A stretch of DNA of 64,000 bases from Agaricus subrufescens (Eukaryota > Basidiomycota > Agaricomycetes > Agaricales > Agaricaceae): contig CM057068.1 of NCBI GenBank assembly GCA_029945375.1, positions 1,288,233 through 1,352,232 of the forward strand, given 5' to 3'. Under the pieces are notes generated by a model. It worked only from the letters and a program-made list of their open reading frames with translations, was not told the origin of the DNA and ran no database searches. Numbering within the stretch: position 1 is the stretch's first letter; each line of letters begins with the position of its first letter. The position numbers and the translations under genes were made by a program. Shown one piece after another: positions 46,080 to 58,042 of the stretch.

Positions 46080-47914
46080 CTATCGTTGTGTAAAGGCTCC
46101 AGTGATAGGACAACCTTGGAGCACTGCAGCCGCTTCAAGCACCTCTTCGTTGGCAGCTTTGAGTACTAGATAAATACCAATAGGGGCGATGAAGTAACTT
46201 CAACATACTTTTTTCCAGGTGCGATGGACCTAATTCCTCGAGCCTGTACCCATCGGAGTGGAACCTTTTGATAGTTTAGCTAAGAATGATATGAAAAAGA
46301 TTTGATACTCACAGTGGGCCGGGGACATGACTGTGAACCTTCATCAATACCAGCAAACGATCCCGAATCTTTCCCAAAAATGTTTTAGACTCCGGCTTGT
46401 ACCAAGGACGTACTCTAAATTTGTTGGGATACATTCGGGGGTTAATGGATCCATCCTTGTTCCTAGGAAGTTCCAATAATACAGGATAGGAAGGATTGGA
46501 ATCAGAGCGAGGAAGCATTAACCACTTCTGCACGAATGCTGAGAAATGAAGGAGACCCCGGACAAAGAGGTGATTATACCAAGGTTGAGCTGGTTTCCTG
46601 AAACAGATGAACTAGAATTCTAATCAGTAGATAACTGTTGACTGAACATACCTCAATGATATACGAACAGGTTCGTCAAGTAGGCACGTTGTCAAATTAT
46701 CAGCCCACTGACGTATACCAAAGGCTGTGGGTAAAGAATACAGAATCTCTTCTGTTGTGTAACTGGCCAAAGCACCGTTGGTAGGATGCTCAACCATATT
46801 CTTCTCTTCATATACCTAATGACGTAGAATGAGTCCACTTTGCGATACCGACCGAGTCACGAAAGGTACGACAAACCCTGGCCCACTCCCTCATACTCTC
46901 AAAAGATTCCGGTATATCTTGCATGCCCATTCGTTTACCGATTTCAACCCAGAATGTGAAGATCGCCTGTTAATGGTGTGTGAGAGATGAAGTCATATTC
47001 CGAAAATGATAAACGTACATGTTCTTCCATTGGCGACAACGCACGCCATCCATATTTCTTGGCCCATATCTAGAGAATCAAAATTGAGAAAATTCAACAC
47101 CGCACAGGGCTTTACAACAGCCTACTATCGGCTCAAAAATCCACAGAATCAAGTTATAAAGAAAATCGTCGTTTGGCTAGTGGAATGGCGACTCAGAATG
47201 AGAGCAAGACAGGGCTTCTAGCAAGTACTCACTATATTATATTTTGAGTGTAGATAATTTACGCGTGCAATAGCAATCATAGCGCGAGGATCTAATTCTC
47301 CGGTTTTGTCTTCCGTGCGATACCCAGATATTGGGCACCCCATCCAAGTAGCTGCGTGTAGTCCGGATCAGTTAGCTGTTTTTTTTTTCGAATGTTGGTA
47401 ACGAGAGTACAGATTAGGATTTCAGTCTAAAGAGGACTTCTGTCAAATGGATACACAACGTAATTTCCAGTAGCACTCACGTCCGAATAACGTCTAGATA
47501 TCGTTTCATCACTCTTCAGCTCTTTTGTAGCAGATAACATCTTCGAAATTGATGGCTTTATATAACAGGATAGATTCAGCTAGTCGTACCGTAGAGCCCC
47601 ATAAAACGATGACTCACAACAGCGTAGAGCTTGAACAAGGTAAAGGCGGCAGCAAGGCTGAGCAGGTGCGGCATATCATACACAAGTGACACCTGCATGA
47701 TCCTCTGGGCATCATCCGGTGTCAACTTTCCAGCTTCGTACTTGCGTTGGTATTTTGCATGCACTCTCCGAAAGCGTCTAAATCTGAGGAAGCGCACGAC
47801 AGAGAGATACCCAGCAAAAGACACTACAAGCCCAGTGGTCAGGGTAACCTTCCCAAGCGCCTTGGAGACGTATGGGACTGTAGAATCGATGACTCGGTCA
47901 ACGGTAGTCATCAA
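46080..47914 (-). CDS. mpaB-like ER-bound oxygenase, copy C
   Basis: The third and most divergent intact copy. It starts MMTTVDRVIDSTVPYVSKAL (47914; the next codon is also ATG), followed by the anchor LVVSFAGYLSVVRFLRFRRF. The same blocks are present: KYQRKYEAGKLTPDDAQRIM, VYDMPHLLSLAAAFTLFKLY, the microexon at 47411-47426, WMGCPISGYRTEDKTGELDP, YLHSKYNIPNDDFLYNLILW, IWAKKYGWRALSPMEEH, FTFWVEIGKRMGMQDIPESF, YTTEEILYSLPTAFGIRQW, LLDEPVRISLR, KWLMLPRSDSNPSYPVLLEL and GYRLEELGPSHLEK, ending GAFTQR with TAG at 46080. Splice positions match copy B. No stop or frame break was seen. Copy C has no defensin-like gene behind it; the IR1 element occupies that side. Confidence 0.8.
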
Positions 47915-49215
47915 AAGGAATGGGATCGTTAGTAAGCAGGAGTTGTTCTAAATCCTAATCCTGCTCTAGCGTCTCCTCTTTATACGCTGGTGATGAAAGG
48001 ACATCAGTATCCATCCATTGAAAAGGGGTCTTCTTGAGCTAAAGATGTAAATATATCTGAAACGTATATAAGACCTCGTTCTTCGCATCATTGTAGCCGC
48101 TTACCCAATTTAAAATACCAGATTGAGTGATCATGACTAGAGACTTATGGGCCGCAGGTATGGTGTGATATTCCAGATGAAGAGCGTATGATCATGACCA
48201 TGGTGGTACCCGGAATACTCTCTCATGATCTTTGTACCGACATAAGCCCACTCGGTTAACTGATTTATGAAGACTCCTGAAGACATGTGTTCCACGTTGA
48301 TAAATTTCGAATGAATCTCGGGGACAGATTTTGATAGAGTTTGGCCCTCACGCTCCTAACTAAAGGGAAGGTGGACTGAGGCTCTTCTACATTGGGAATC
48401 TTCGTCTTCAACGATGGTATAGTAGTGAAGGATTAATTCGTGGTTGACAGTCAATAGACGTCTTAGTCCTTGCTAATTTCTTTGTCAGGGTCATACGCAG
48501 AATTTGTGTTGTACCCTTGGTTGGAGAGTGTTAACATCCGGAAGTAGACTGAGTGCAAGCTTGTCTACTTTATGACTTCGGACCATCACTCACAGCGATT
48601 GAGGTTTCTTGGCCACCAACTGTCGAATATTTCGGAACGTATACCACAATGCATGATTCATCCTGATCAATCATCCGGCAAAGGTGCCCTGGCCCCTGGA
48701 CCAATCACGAGGGCTACTGTCTAGCCCAAATTAGCAAGTCTATTCATAATCGCGATCAATCGGCACCTCGGCATGAAGAAGCCAGAGACTGGAAATCATC
48801 TAGTGTCGCCAAGGCTCAACAAGCATATCGCTTCGGCAATCGTTTACATTACCATCAGTGTGATTTCCTGTTTGTTATACGACCAAGTGGTACATTTGAG
48901 TGAGATACTGGTAGAGAGACAACACTGTGACTGCTGCTGATTCATCGCTGGTTCTCCTGCCTGGTGGCCCATCAATCACTAAGTACCTCCGACATAGTTG
49001 CGAGAAATTTTCGGGCTGAATCACATAATTAATCTCATTGGGACTCGAAGAGTCCAATATATTGAACATCGGAGAGTTATTCTAGATTTGGGAATGGTTG
49101 TTCCTCGTCCGGTGCTTGCGGATGATTTTCGGAATTGAGAAAACATCATGGGAAAGTATTGCTAAACTTGTCTCTCGAGCTCGTTCATGCACTTGTCCTT
49201 TAACCACGGCTCACT
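47915..49215. other. Gene-less stretch
   Basis: About 1.3 kb. Only a short minus frame at 48875-49069 without motif. No gene called. Confidence 0.5.
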
Positions 49216-51592
49216 ATGGCTAGCTTTTCAGAGCTCAAAGTTGCTAGAGACAAGAACAAAGGGCAACGATCGTTTTCAAGGACTCACGACTCCCCTGGTG
49301 ACAACGCACACCTCGGCCACGATGACACTGAGCGAAAGTTAGTGGATTCATCCGATGCAACCAAAAACACTTCAGATATACTCGAACAGCCGAGCACAAC
49401 CGAGATAGAAGCAGATTCTGGCACTTACAATTTGTCACCTCTTGGATTAGAGATACAATCCACCGAAACGCGGGGGCGTGGATTATGGAGTCAAAAGGAA
49501 AGGCATGCGGGTTTGTCACTCACCTCTAGGTCTACTGTTTTGATGAACTGGTGCCTCATAGGAGAAATAATATTCACTGAGGCGCAACAAACGGCGTCCT
49601 TGTCCACCCGCTTTTTGGCTACCCATTGCTCCGCGTGCTTTATCGAGGCTGGTAATGTGCCGCTGAAGCGCTGCCCTACTTGTCGTCTGATACATTATTG
49701 CGACTCGGTATGGACTCTTCCCTCACAATCTAAGGCTGCTGCTTGAATAAATTAGGAATGCCAATTACGCGATTGGCCACTGCACAAGCTCGAATGCGCT
49801 GCCATGCAGAAATGGCTCGCCTCTGCTCCTGCCCTCGCAGAGTCTTCAGGCAGCGAGGATCAAGGGAGAGTGATTCCAAGTGATGCCATTCGCACTCTTG
49901 GAAGATTACTCTGGAGGAAACAAAAGAGTGGATTTCGCAGTACCTGGGTCTGTATGAGATCCTTTCAAACTCGTCAGTTTAACTCACGTCATCCTTAGGC
50001 AAAACAAGTGGATGCAATGCAGACTCGTAAGTGGCATGCTGCACTGTACTTGATTATGCCTCTGATATTTCGCAGACCGCACCAAGTTGTCCAACAATGA
50101 AAAGTCGTCTCAGCTCCACACCCATATGGCTCACGCCCTTGTCAGATACTTAGGGCTACAATCTATGACAGAACTCTCCCTGTATGACATTGACTCTATT
50201 ACCGGTCTTGTTGACTTGGTCTCCCGCGTGAGTGCTACGCAGCTCCAATTATGAGCATCTTCGTCTAACGAAATCCAGTTCACGACTAACGCATTCGCGA
50301 CAACATCTCCTACTCTTGCACCAATCGGCGTTAGTATCTCTCCAACGATCGCCCTTTTCAACCACTCTTGCGAGCCAAATGCAGTCCTCGTTTTCCCGCG
50401 ACCGGCACACAACACCAAGAGGAATGAGCCGATGATTGCCGTTGTTGCAATAAGAGATATTTCTCCAAATGAAGAGGTGCATACCTTCGCTTGTATTGCT
50501 TACATCAAGCTGAGAGCTTCAGATCATGATTTCCTACGTAGACTCGACCCTTCCGAAACAAGAACGTCAAGAAGAGTTACAAGAAATATATCATTTCACC
50601 TGTCACTGCATTTTATGCACTAAACCGCGTGATAGGGTGTTCGTGGATCCGCGTGAGGGCCTCTACTGTCCAAAAAAATGTGGTGGCTTCTGTTGGTTGC
50701 CAACGGAAGGTTTGTTATGGCTGTTTACGGAGGATATTGCGCTGATGTCCTATCAGAGAACTCTCTTGTCCGCTGCACAAAATGTAGGGCTTTCGTAAAA
50801 GACACAGATAGCGTGTTGGATGCAATTAGAATTGGGGTTGAAGCTTTAAACAAAGCCGATAGGGTCCAGTTTTCTGGTAAGTGATTGATGAATACAAGAC
50901 ATGCGTCTGCTAAATCGTATTTTGTTACAGATCCCCAGAAAGCCATGCAACTGACTACCAATATTATTCCAATTCTTTCGTCGGCTGGCCTTCTTCCATC
51001 TGCTCAACCACTTATCGCCCTTTCTCGTCTACATACCACGCTCCTTATCTCGAATTATCGTTCACCCTTCGGCACTGATACTATTGAACTCAACTCTCCA
51101 CAGGTTCAGGAACAATGCCAAACCGAGCAGGAAAGTGGATCCACGCTGAAGGAAGCTCAAGGCCAGTTAGATGACGCCATTCGATCAGCGACAAAAACCT
51201 ATAACGGGTTGAGCCAAATACTACCCCATGGCCACCCCATTCGGGCATTGGCTCTCACAGAACTTGGGAAGCTTCTAAGCGTCGATGAACCGGATCCCAA
51301 ACATGTTACACAACCACGTCTTTCGTCACCTCTGTCACCTTCCTCGCTGTCCACGTTAACAAAATCTGTACCATACCCCCCCTCAGGCCCTCAGCGACTG
51401 AAGTTGGCCTATGAGACTCTGGTTCGTGCGAGAAGCGAATTGATTATTGGCTTCGGGGGAGGGAAGAACGAAGGTGGTCAAGTAGGAATGGAAGTTAGAA
51501 AGATTCTGGTTGAGGTTGAGAAAGAGTTGGGGGTTTGGAAAGACGGCATCATGAGTGTGATAGCGGATATGCCGAAGACAACGGGAAAGTAG
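49216..51592 (+). CDS. SET/MYND (SMYD-type) protein lysine methyltransferase
   Basis: Eight exons (49216-49707, 49756-49947, 49999-50026, 50076-50227, 50279-50476, 50523-50709, 50757-50876 and 50931-51592) give 676 residues. The N-terminal 90 residues are low-complexity, and then TRGRGLWSQKERHA starts the split SET domain. The MYND zinc finger spans residues 138-178: CSAC, CPTC, HYCDSECQLRDW and HKLEC. The second SET part has NHSCEPNAVL (from N316) and EEIMISYVD, the SAM-binding and catalytic signatures. The post-SET cysteines follow (FTCHCILC, then CPKKCGGFCW). The C-terminal half is helical, TPR-like as in SMYD proteins. Intron 2 begins GTCTGT. SMYD enzymes methylate histone or other lysines using SAM. 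The segment 49510-49600 could hide a small intron, though the frame stays open. Confidence 0.85.
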
Positions 51593-52604
51593 TCGCTTCT
51601 CTAAAGGTACGTAGAAGCCTTGATAGTTCCATCCCACTTATTTCTAAAGCAGGTTGACAGGCTCTTGATGCTAGGGCAGTATGTTTCGATATACAGCCTC
51701 TTCATGTGAGGTCAAAACAGCCTCATAAACTGGGGCTAGGTTACGACAACCTACTGTTGTAGAATCACGTTTAAAGGCTGCAAGTTTGCATTACATCATC
51801 ATCCTTCACCGCGTAATTTATATCTTATCAATTTTCGCGGGGGCCAGGGCCGCGTGCGTGAACATAGCATTGTGGCGCCGATTTCAAATTCTGGAAAACA
51901 GGCCCTTGCTGCTTTGAAGCTGCGTTGTATACAGATGATCAGATTTTACTCTTATCTTAATAGCAATTAGTACGCATGTGCCCTCACAGAAGGTGCGAAG
52001 GATTTTTCTATCCTTAAAGAGAATACTTCGCCCCTAGGAGCTGAAGATGAAGCTGATCATACATGAGCCTTGCCTAGGATAAGAGATACTAATCGAATCA
52101 ATGACTCAGGCAAGTCTATTGGAAGTAGTGATGATAAGTCTATGCATAGTAGATGATCGATTATCAATCCCATCAAAAGTCATAGTCACGTCTTAAAGCC
52201 ATTGCCCATAACTTGATATTGAATCCCTCGCTTCCATGTACGCCTTTAACAGCATTTGGCCTTCCGGGGCTTTACGACATGCACTGTCAGCGAGGCAGCC
52301 AATGACGGTGAGATGTTGGCTCGGGAAACTCGGACAGAAAGTGGGTCTCAACTAGGATCATGTAGGCAGATGATGAATTTGAGGTTCTTTTAAAGAAGGT
52401 CGCCTTCGGTTGTACCTTCATCCTTTCCCACTAGGAGGTTGAAATTATCTTCAGCAGGTGCTCCTTGCATTTGACTTTGACTACTTGACAATGCTCGCTC
52501 ACTGTGCCATCCAGCCTCTTGGTTACAGCGACCTTTGCGTTCGGACGATTATCGGAATATTCTCCCTCCGCTTGGTCGCTGTTGCTTCACTTTCATAAGA
52601 GAAT
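51593..52604. other. Intergenic stretch, promoter of cyclin gene
   Basis: No ORF with support. Further upstream exons of the cyclin gene could lie in the right part. Confidence 0.45.
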
Positions 52605-53555
52605 ATGCTTTTCTCCGATGAATATGACGAAGAGCGTCGTGATTACATGCGAGATCTTGAGGTATGTCGTTGTTGAATATGGCTAGCATGACAAAATTCA
52701 TTAATACTTCCTACTCGATGCCAGGCTTTCACCATGCCTTCTGCCGAGGCTATGGATCAACAGCCTGAGTTGAAGTGGCACATGCGAACATGCATGATCG
52801 ACTTTCTATTGAAAACCCATTACATATCGTCACTCCTACCCGAAACTCTTTTTCTCGCTGTCAACATCATGGATCGATACACGTCTCGGTGCACAGTTCC
52901 CAAAACCCATGTTCGACTTCTCGCTTGCACATCATTATGGATTGCAGCCAAGTTTGAAGATGGTATTGATAAGATAATGATCGACGAATTACTCGAGGCT
53001 GCCAATAACGAATTCGAGAAATCCGCACTCGTCAAGATGGAATATCACATTCTTTCAGTTCTCCAGTGGAGAGTGGATCATCCTACCTCTGTAGCTTGGT
53101 TACACGCTTTGTCATCTGGCCCAAATGGTGAAGAACTGCAAGTGCTACACATTGCACATTTCATCATGACGGTAACTCTCTACACCCGAGAGTTCATAAA
53201 TTTCCCCCCTTCGACGATTGCTCTGGCTGCATTAACTCTCGCTCGACATATCTGTGGCAACCACAGACGGCTTTGGGAACAAACGGATGAGTGTTTGGAG
53301 GCTATTCACTATCTGGATACTCGGTTAAAGCAACGTAATGGACTATCGAAGGCATTAGTGAATAAATTTTCTAGCAAAGGACATTCAACAGCGTCCACGG
53401 TGGTTATCGACTTTTATTCTGGAGGAGGACGGTTCCATCGTCCACCATTCCCTGTCCCTTTAAAAGTTAAACAGCGTGCGGCTGGTGCGTTGGCTGGTTT
53501 TGCATTGGGGGAAGGTGTGAGGATAGACTTTTATGGATCGTCGGACTCGGAATAG
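52605..53555 (+). CDS. B-type-like cyclin
   Basis: Two exons (52605-52661 and 52725-53555) give 295 residues. Exon 1 encodes YDEERRDYMRDLE, the usual helix before a B-type cyclin box. Exon 2 continues AFTMPSAEAMDQQPELKWHM, then MRTCMIDFLLKTHYISSLLP and ETLFLAVNIMDRYTSRC, and LACTSLWIAAKFEDGIDKIM. A second cyclin fold follows (HIAHFIMTVTLYTREFINFP, then STIALAALTLARHICG). This matches cyclins that bind and activate Cdk1-type kinases. The protein starts almost directly at the cyclin box, so no destruction box (RxxL) N-terminus is present in this model. Either upstream exons were missed or it is a short, stable cyclin. The C-terminal tail (residues about 225-295) is Ser/Gly-rich. Confidence 0.85.
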
Positions 53556-55610
53556 TGGATATCACCGGATTTTGCCTTTCGTTTTCTGTTACTCCAAGCT
53601 TTCGTCATTCGCAGTTGTATTTTTATTGGTTCATATTGACGGTTCCGATGTATTTAGTAGTTAAATAGTCACAATCAAATAAGTTATAGTTATAAGAGAC
53701 ACTTTATTCTTGGAAGATAGATCATGGAGCTGTAAAGCTATGTAGACCGAAAATAGAAGGTCGTACTTACATAGATGTAAATAGTAATTAAGCTTAAGTA
53801 GTAGTGAAGGCGACGAGTACAGTAGTTACGTTTTATCTCATTCTCAGTGTGGCTTCTTAGTGTCGGCAACCTTCAGAAGCGCATGATTCATGAGATCAAA
53901 AGTCTAGACTGCAGATGTGTCGTAATACCAGCCTTAACAAAGGGCCACTTGATAAAATGAATAAACGGTGAAAGTTTGGAAAGCGATGATGTTGGATTCA
54001 AACTTTGAAATCTTGCGACTGGTATTATCACACGAAGGAAACATTTCTCCGTTTTCATAAGCGTTCTAATTCTAGTTGGACACCCATAATTGTGCTATTC
54101 TAGAGCTAGAGCTAAGAATAGACACATGCCAGGACCCAAGCTGTTGAAATTGAGCTTGACAAAAATTTTTTTACTGGCCAATCAACGTGGCTATCGCGTT
54201 CTCGGCTAAAATTTGTATACGATGGCATCTTTCATGGCGACCGCCACTGACTCGCTTCTGGTACTTACAGGTTATTTTTATGTCTACAAGCGGAGCAGTG
54301 AGGCCACTAGGTACAAGATAATGACAGCAAATTGTGGATATATTCTTATGCCGCTCCCTTGGGGTTTCGGGAGTCGGGTCTCTCGTGGGGAGATAAACTT
54401 TTTAACCGGGAATGGCAAAAATAGATGTCCAGTTTTCCGAAAAAAAAAGAAAAGAGAAAGAGAAAGAAAGAGAAAGAGAGGAGCAGCCAGTGGGCCAGTC
54501 ATTCTGACAAATCAATCATATCGTGACGCCTTCAGAGACGAAACGAAAATACACCACCGCAGGAGCAATTACTGGTTGAAGTTATCTGCGAGGCGTCGGG
54601 ATTTTAGTGGGCCGGCGCAGCTTGTTAAGCGCATTCTCACGCCGGGCATGGCGAGTACGAGTTTCTTGGGAAATTGAGCTGTTGACTCTTCTGTACAGTT
54701 CACGAGGGTGCTCACTGGCGTCTCGACTTCCAGATCTTAGGTCAGAGCAGGGAGCTGTTGGCATGTTGCTTGGCAATCACTGGGCAACTCTCACACACGC
54801 TCATCACGCTGCTGTCCGCCACTGGGGTTTTGACTGCATGTAGTGTATATATGTATATATACATACAAACTCATGATCCATGTGGTTTAGCTTCTGTGGA
54901 AGGCGCGACGGTGTGCCACATACGATCAAAGCTGACACCGGAAGAATTTCGGGCTGCAACATAACTCCCGCTTTTTAGTTCTCACTCCACCTTGGCAGAA
55001 TGACACACACCGCTTCATGTATAACGATATCGGTGTACTTCCTTACTCTGGCTTGAAACCGCCGTGTGGTGAGATAAAAGAATAACGAGCATGGCGGACG
55101 TTTGTAACATCCGGGTATTGAAACATTGTACAAATAGGCGACCGTAGCCGTAAGATCATATATAGCCTGAGCCACGATAACAAAATTAAAATAACCTGAA
55201 CGTGAGAAAAGTAGAAGGAGTCGCAGAGGAGCGCGCCGGTGGCGTTGTTTTGTTATTAATTTGATTTATTAGATGCGGTAGAGTGATTTCGAGGCACCGC
55301 AAGGGGAATTCTTTATTCAATACCCTTCGGGTTTCCGGAGAGGGATTTTCGCTATACATTTATCTATTTTCTGTCGTGTTTTTCAATAGTGACCCCTTTT
55401 TCTTTGATAAATGCTGCAATTGAAAGGTTGTCAAGATCCGAAATATTGAAACGATTTTTTTTTTCTAATTCTGTGGACTTTTCTTTTACAACAGTAAGTA
55501 GGTTATGTGTGTTACTAGGAATTTAGCATCTTCTAAGTATCATAATGTGTTGTACACGTAGGGTCCAAAACAGAAGGCAATGAAATCTATGAAGTTTTGG
55601 ACGAGTTACT
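53556..55610. other. Gene-less stretch of about 2 kb
   Basis: No supported gene. It contains a purine-only tract at about 54438-54482 and a TATATA-rich patch near 54845-54865. The right end (from about 55430) is homologous to the DNA downstream of the second MFS gene. Confidence 0.5.
54438..54482 (+). repeat. Purine-only (GA-rich) tract
   Basis: An A/G-only run with GAAAGA-type repeats; a simple-sequence tract that could form a triplex. Confidence 0.6.
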
Positions 55611-58042
55611 TTATTTTTCTAAACATGCGTTCTGTTCCGCTTCCAACACTCTTCTCGAGAATTTACTCTTTTGACGGATAGCTGGTCCATAAAAGAATAA
55701 TACCTGTTAAACGACAAGTCAAAATTCGATATGAGTGATTGGTACGTGGTTACTGAGAGAGTGAGCGACTTAACGAATGGAATGGGAATCATAGCCAATG
55801 CTAAAAATCCAAAAAGCGTGTTGGCCCATTTGAATTGAAGCGCCTTGTACATTTGTGTTGTGAATAAGGGGAAAGCTGTAGCCATGAGGTTGCCTAGATT
55901 GCATTTTTGCAGGTAAGAGAATGTAATGGCAGGTAGTTGGATTTTGAAATGACGTACGGGCAAGACTTTGACCAGCGAGGGCGGATGATGCGTATGGACC
56001 GTAGCTTGAGAGTACACTGTTAGTTTGGGTTCCTTTTTCAGAAATGTGTTTGGATACAGTACCAATCAGCGAGATAAGAGAACACTGCGAGGTACACAAC
56101 AAACATTCCACCTGCAAATAACTAGAAAGAGGGTCAGGAATCGAGAATGTTCAGAGAACGAGATGACCAGTGTTTTTGCGCACCGTGAGGGCAACCACTA
56201 GACCCATCCAGTGTACTTTCGTGAATGAACACCAAGCGTAGATGAACATTGCTATCGGCAAGAGGAAAGCGGCTCCACAAGAGCAGTAGAGACGTGCTTC
56301 TGGTCCTCGTGTCGGTTGGTACTTCCTGTTGGTGATAATCATGTGAGTGTATGTATACAAAGGTAAAAAATGGTGATGCGCGACGTACTTGTACAGGTAT
56401 TCTTGATAAAAGTTGGTGAAAAAGCCGATAAGAGACCCGACGCTGAAACGTTGTATAAGTTGCGGTTGTGAGAGGTGCACAAGCGACGGGCTCACAGCAT
56501 ACTCAAGAACACCAGGCCGACTTGTCCGTCATTAAAGCCGTGCAAAGTCGAAAATATCGTTCCAACAGATCTGGAAACATTGATATATTAGCGCTTTCAA
56601 ACAAACAAGATAGGCATAACAACTTACTCGATCATGCAATACGTCACTCCCCAAGCGAAACCAATCCACAACTGAGATATAGATTAGGTTTTGACAGGTG
56701 AATGAATAATAACTGAGACGCACACTAAAGCTCAAGACGACGTGCTCCGTCAGTAAGAGGCCTAGAGATTGGTGTCAGGCTTTTATTTGAGAAATGGTAG
56801 TGATGTAGGATAAGACTTACGAATAGGTCTTGTACAAGAAATCCAAACAAGATGCTTCAAACTCATCCTTTCATCTTCTACTCTTGCTCTATACCTACGG
56901 TCACCCGTCTTTTTCCTCATTTTTTTGGCCAAGCGCGTTAATAGCACACTAGAACGCGTCTCCTCTAAGAATATGAAAACTGATACAAGGCTGGACCCTG
57001 TGAGTCTATAGGAATCGTAGTTAGAATGCTGATAGAGATAAGGCTGGCAGAAACTTTGGCGAACATGAGCAGTATCCATTGTATCCACCGCCATTCGAGT
57101 CGTGTATTCATTTCTACCCAACCAGCTATCACAGGGCCTACACCATTCCCACTTGAAGCAGCCAGCGAAAATAAGGCCATAGGTACACCACGCCTGTAAA
57201 TATTATTCAATGACTGAGGGATTTATAAACGGCTATAGACCATACTCAGACGCTGGCCAAATGTCTGCAATTGTACCTCCAACCATCGTCGCCGCCGTCG
57301 AACCAAATGAGCCTTGTAAGAATCTAGCGACAATAGCGGTTTGTATATTTTTTGATCTAAGAGAAAAATAGAAAGGTGTGTTTGATCCAGTGATAGGCAA
57401 TTGATAAACGGAGAACATACTCAGCGATCATGATGAACATCAAAGCGAACCCAAGCCCTGAAACCAGATATAATGGCCGTCGACCAAACTCTTCGGAGAA
57501 GGATGCAGTAAATAGTGGTACTACACCAAACCCCAGAGCATACATGCTGAATGCGACTGTTGCTTGGAATTGGCTGGTGCCGAGGTCCCGCGTCATTGAG
57601 GGATAGCCCAAGGCAAATGATGATGCAGTAGAAGCTGCGTTTTGGAAATAAATGAGAATTCTCAGTTCGCATATAGGACCCTCGGAATAGTGACGCACAG
57701 GTGAGCAGGGTGGACAAAGACGCAACGATGGTTATCGTCCATTTTTTCGCATGAGAAAAGTTGATAGGATCCCTCGGGTCCTTTGGCTCGTATTCCACCT
57801 GTTGAAAAAGCATGTTTTAAGACGGCTGAGTGGCGAAAACGATCGTCGCTCACATAAATGGTCTCGTCGTGAATTGCGGTATGCACAGAGTCGTCTTTTC
57901 TGTCGACGGAGCTGGGTTGTGAGTCATGGGTCTTTTCTTGATCGTCATGGGTCTTTTCTTGGTCGTCGTGGGTCTTTTCTTGGTCGTCATGGTCGTCCAC
58001 TGAGGGCCCTGGGGCCTTTCTCGCAGCATGGAAGGCAGGCAT
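55611..58042 (-). CDS. MFS transporter, DHA1 family (polyamine/drug type), copy 1
   Basis: A 12-span plasma-membrane H+-antiporter type with many short exons and GT-AG introns. It starts MPAFHAARKAPGPS (58042) and ends NACLEK with TAA at 55611. The N-terminal tail carries three 7-residue repeats (DDQEKTH). Family blocks: VEYEPKDPRDPINFSHAKKW, SSFALGYPSMTRDLGTSQFQ, FSEEFGRRPLYLVSG (motif A), IVARFLQGSFGSTAATMVGG, TIADIWPASERGVPMALFSL, GPVIAGWVEMNTRLEWRWIQ, FLEETRSSVLLTRLAKKMRK, HGFNDGQVGLVFLSML, ALAGQSLARNLMATAFPLFT and FVLFFYGPAIRQKSKFSRRV. These match fungal DHA1 carriers for polyamines, drugs or small metabolites. One intron uses a GTTAAG donor before VLFFYGP. A tandem paralog lies 5 kb away; both are probably exporters, substrate unknown. 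Confidence 0.85.
57923..57985 (-). repeat. 21-bp coding minisatellite, three units
   Basis: Three direct units of GTCATGGGTCTTTTCTTGRTC on the plus strand. On the minus strand they encode the repeated heptad DDQEKTH in the cytosolic N-terminus of MFS copy 1. Copy 2 has only one related unit. Confidence 0.85.
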
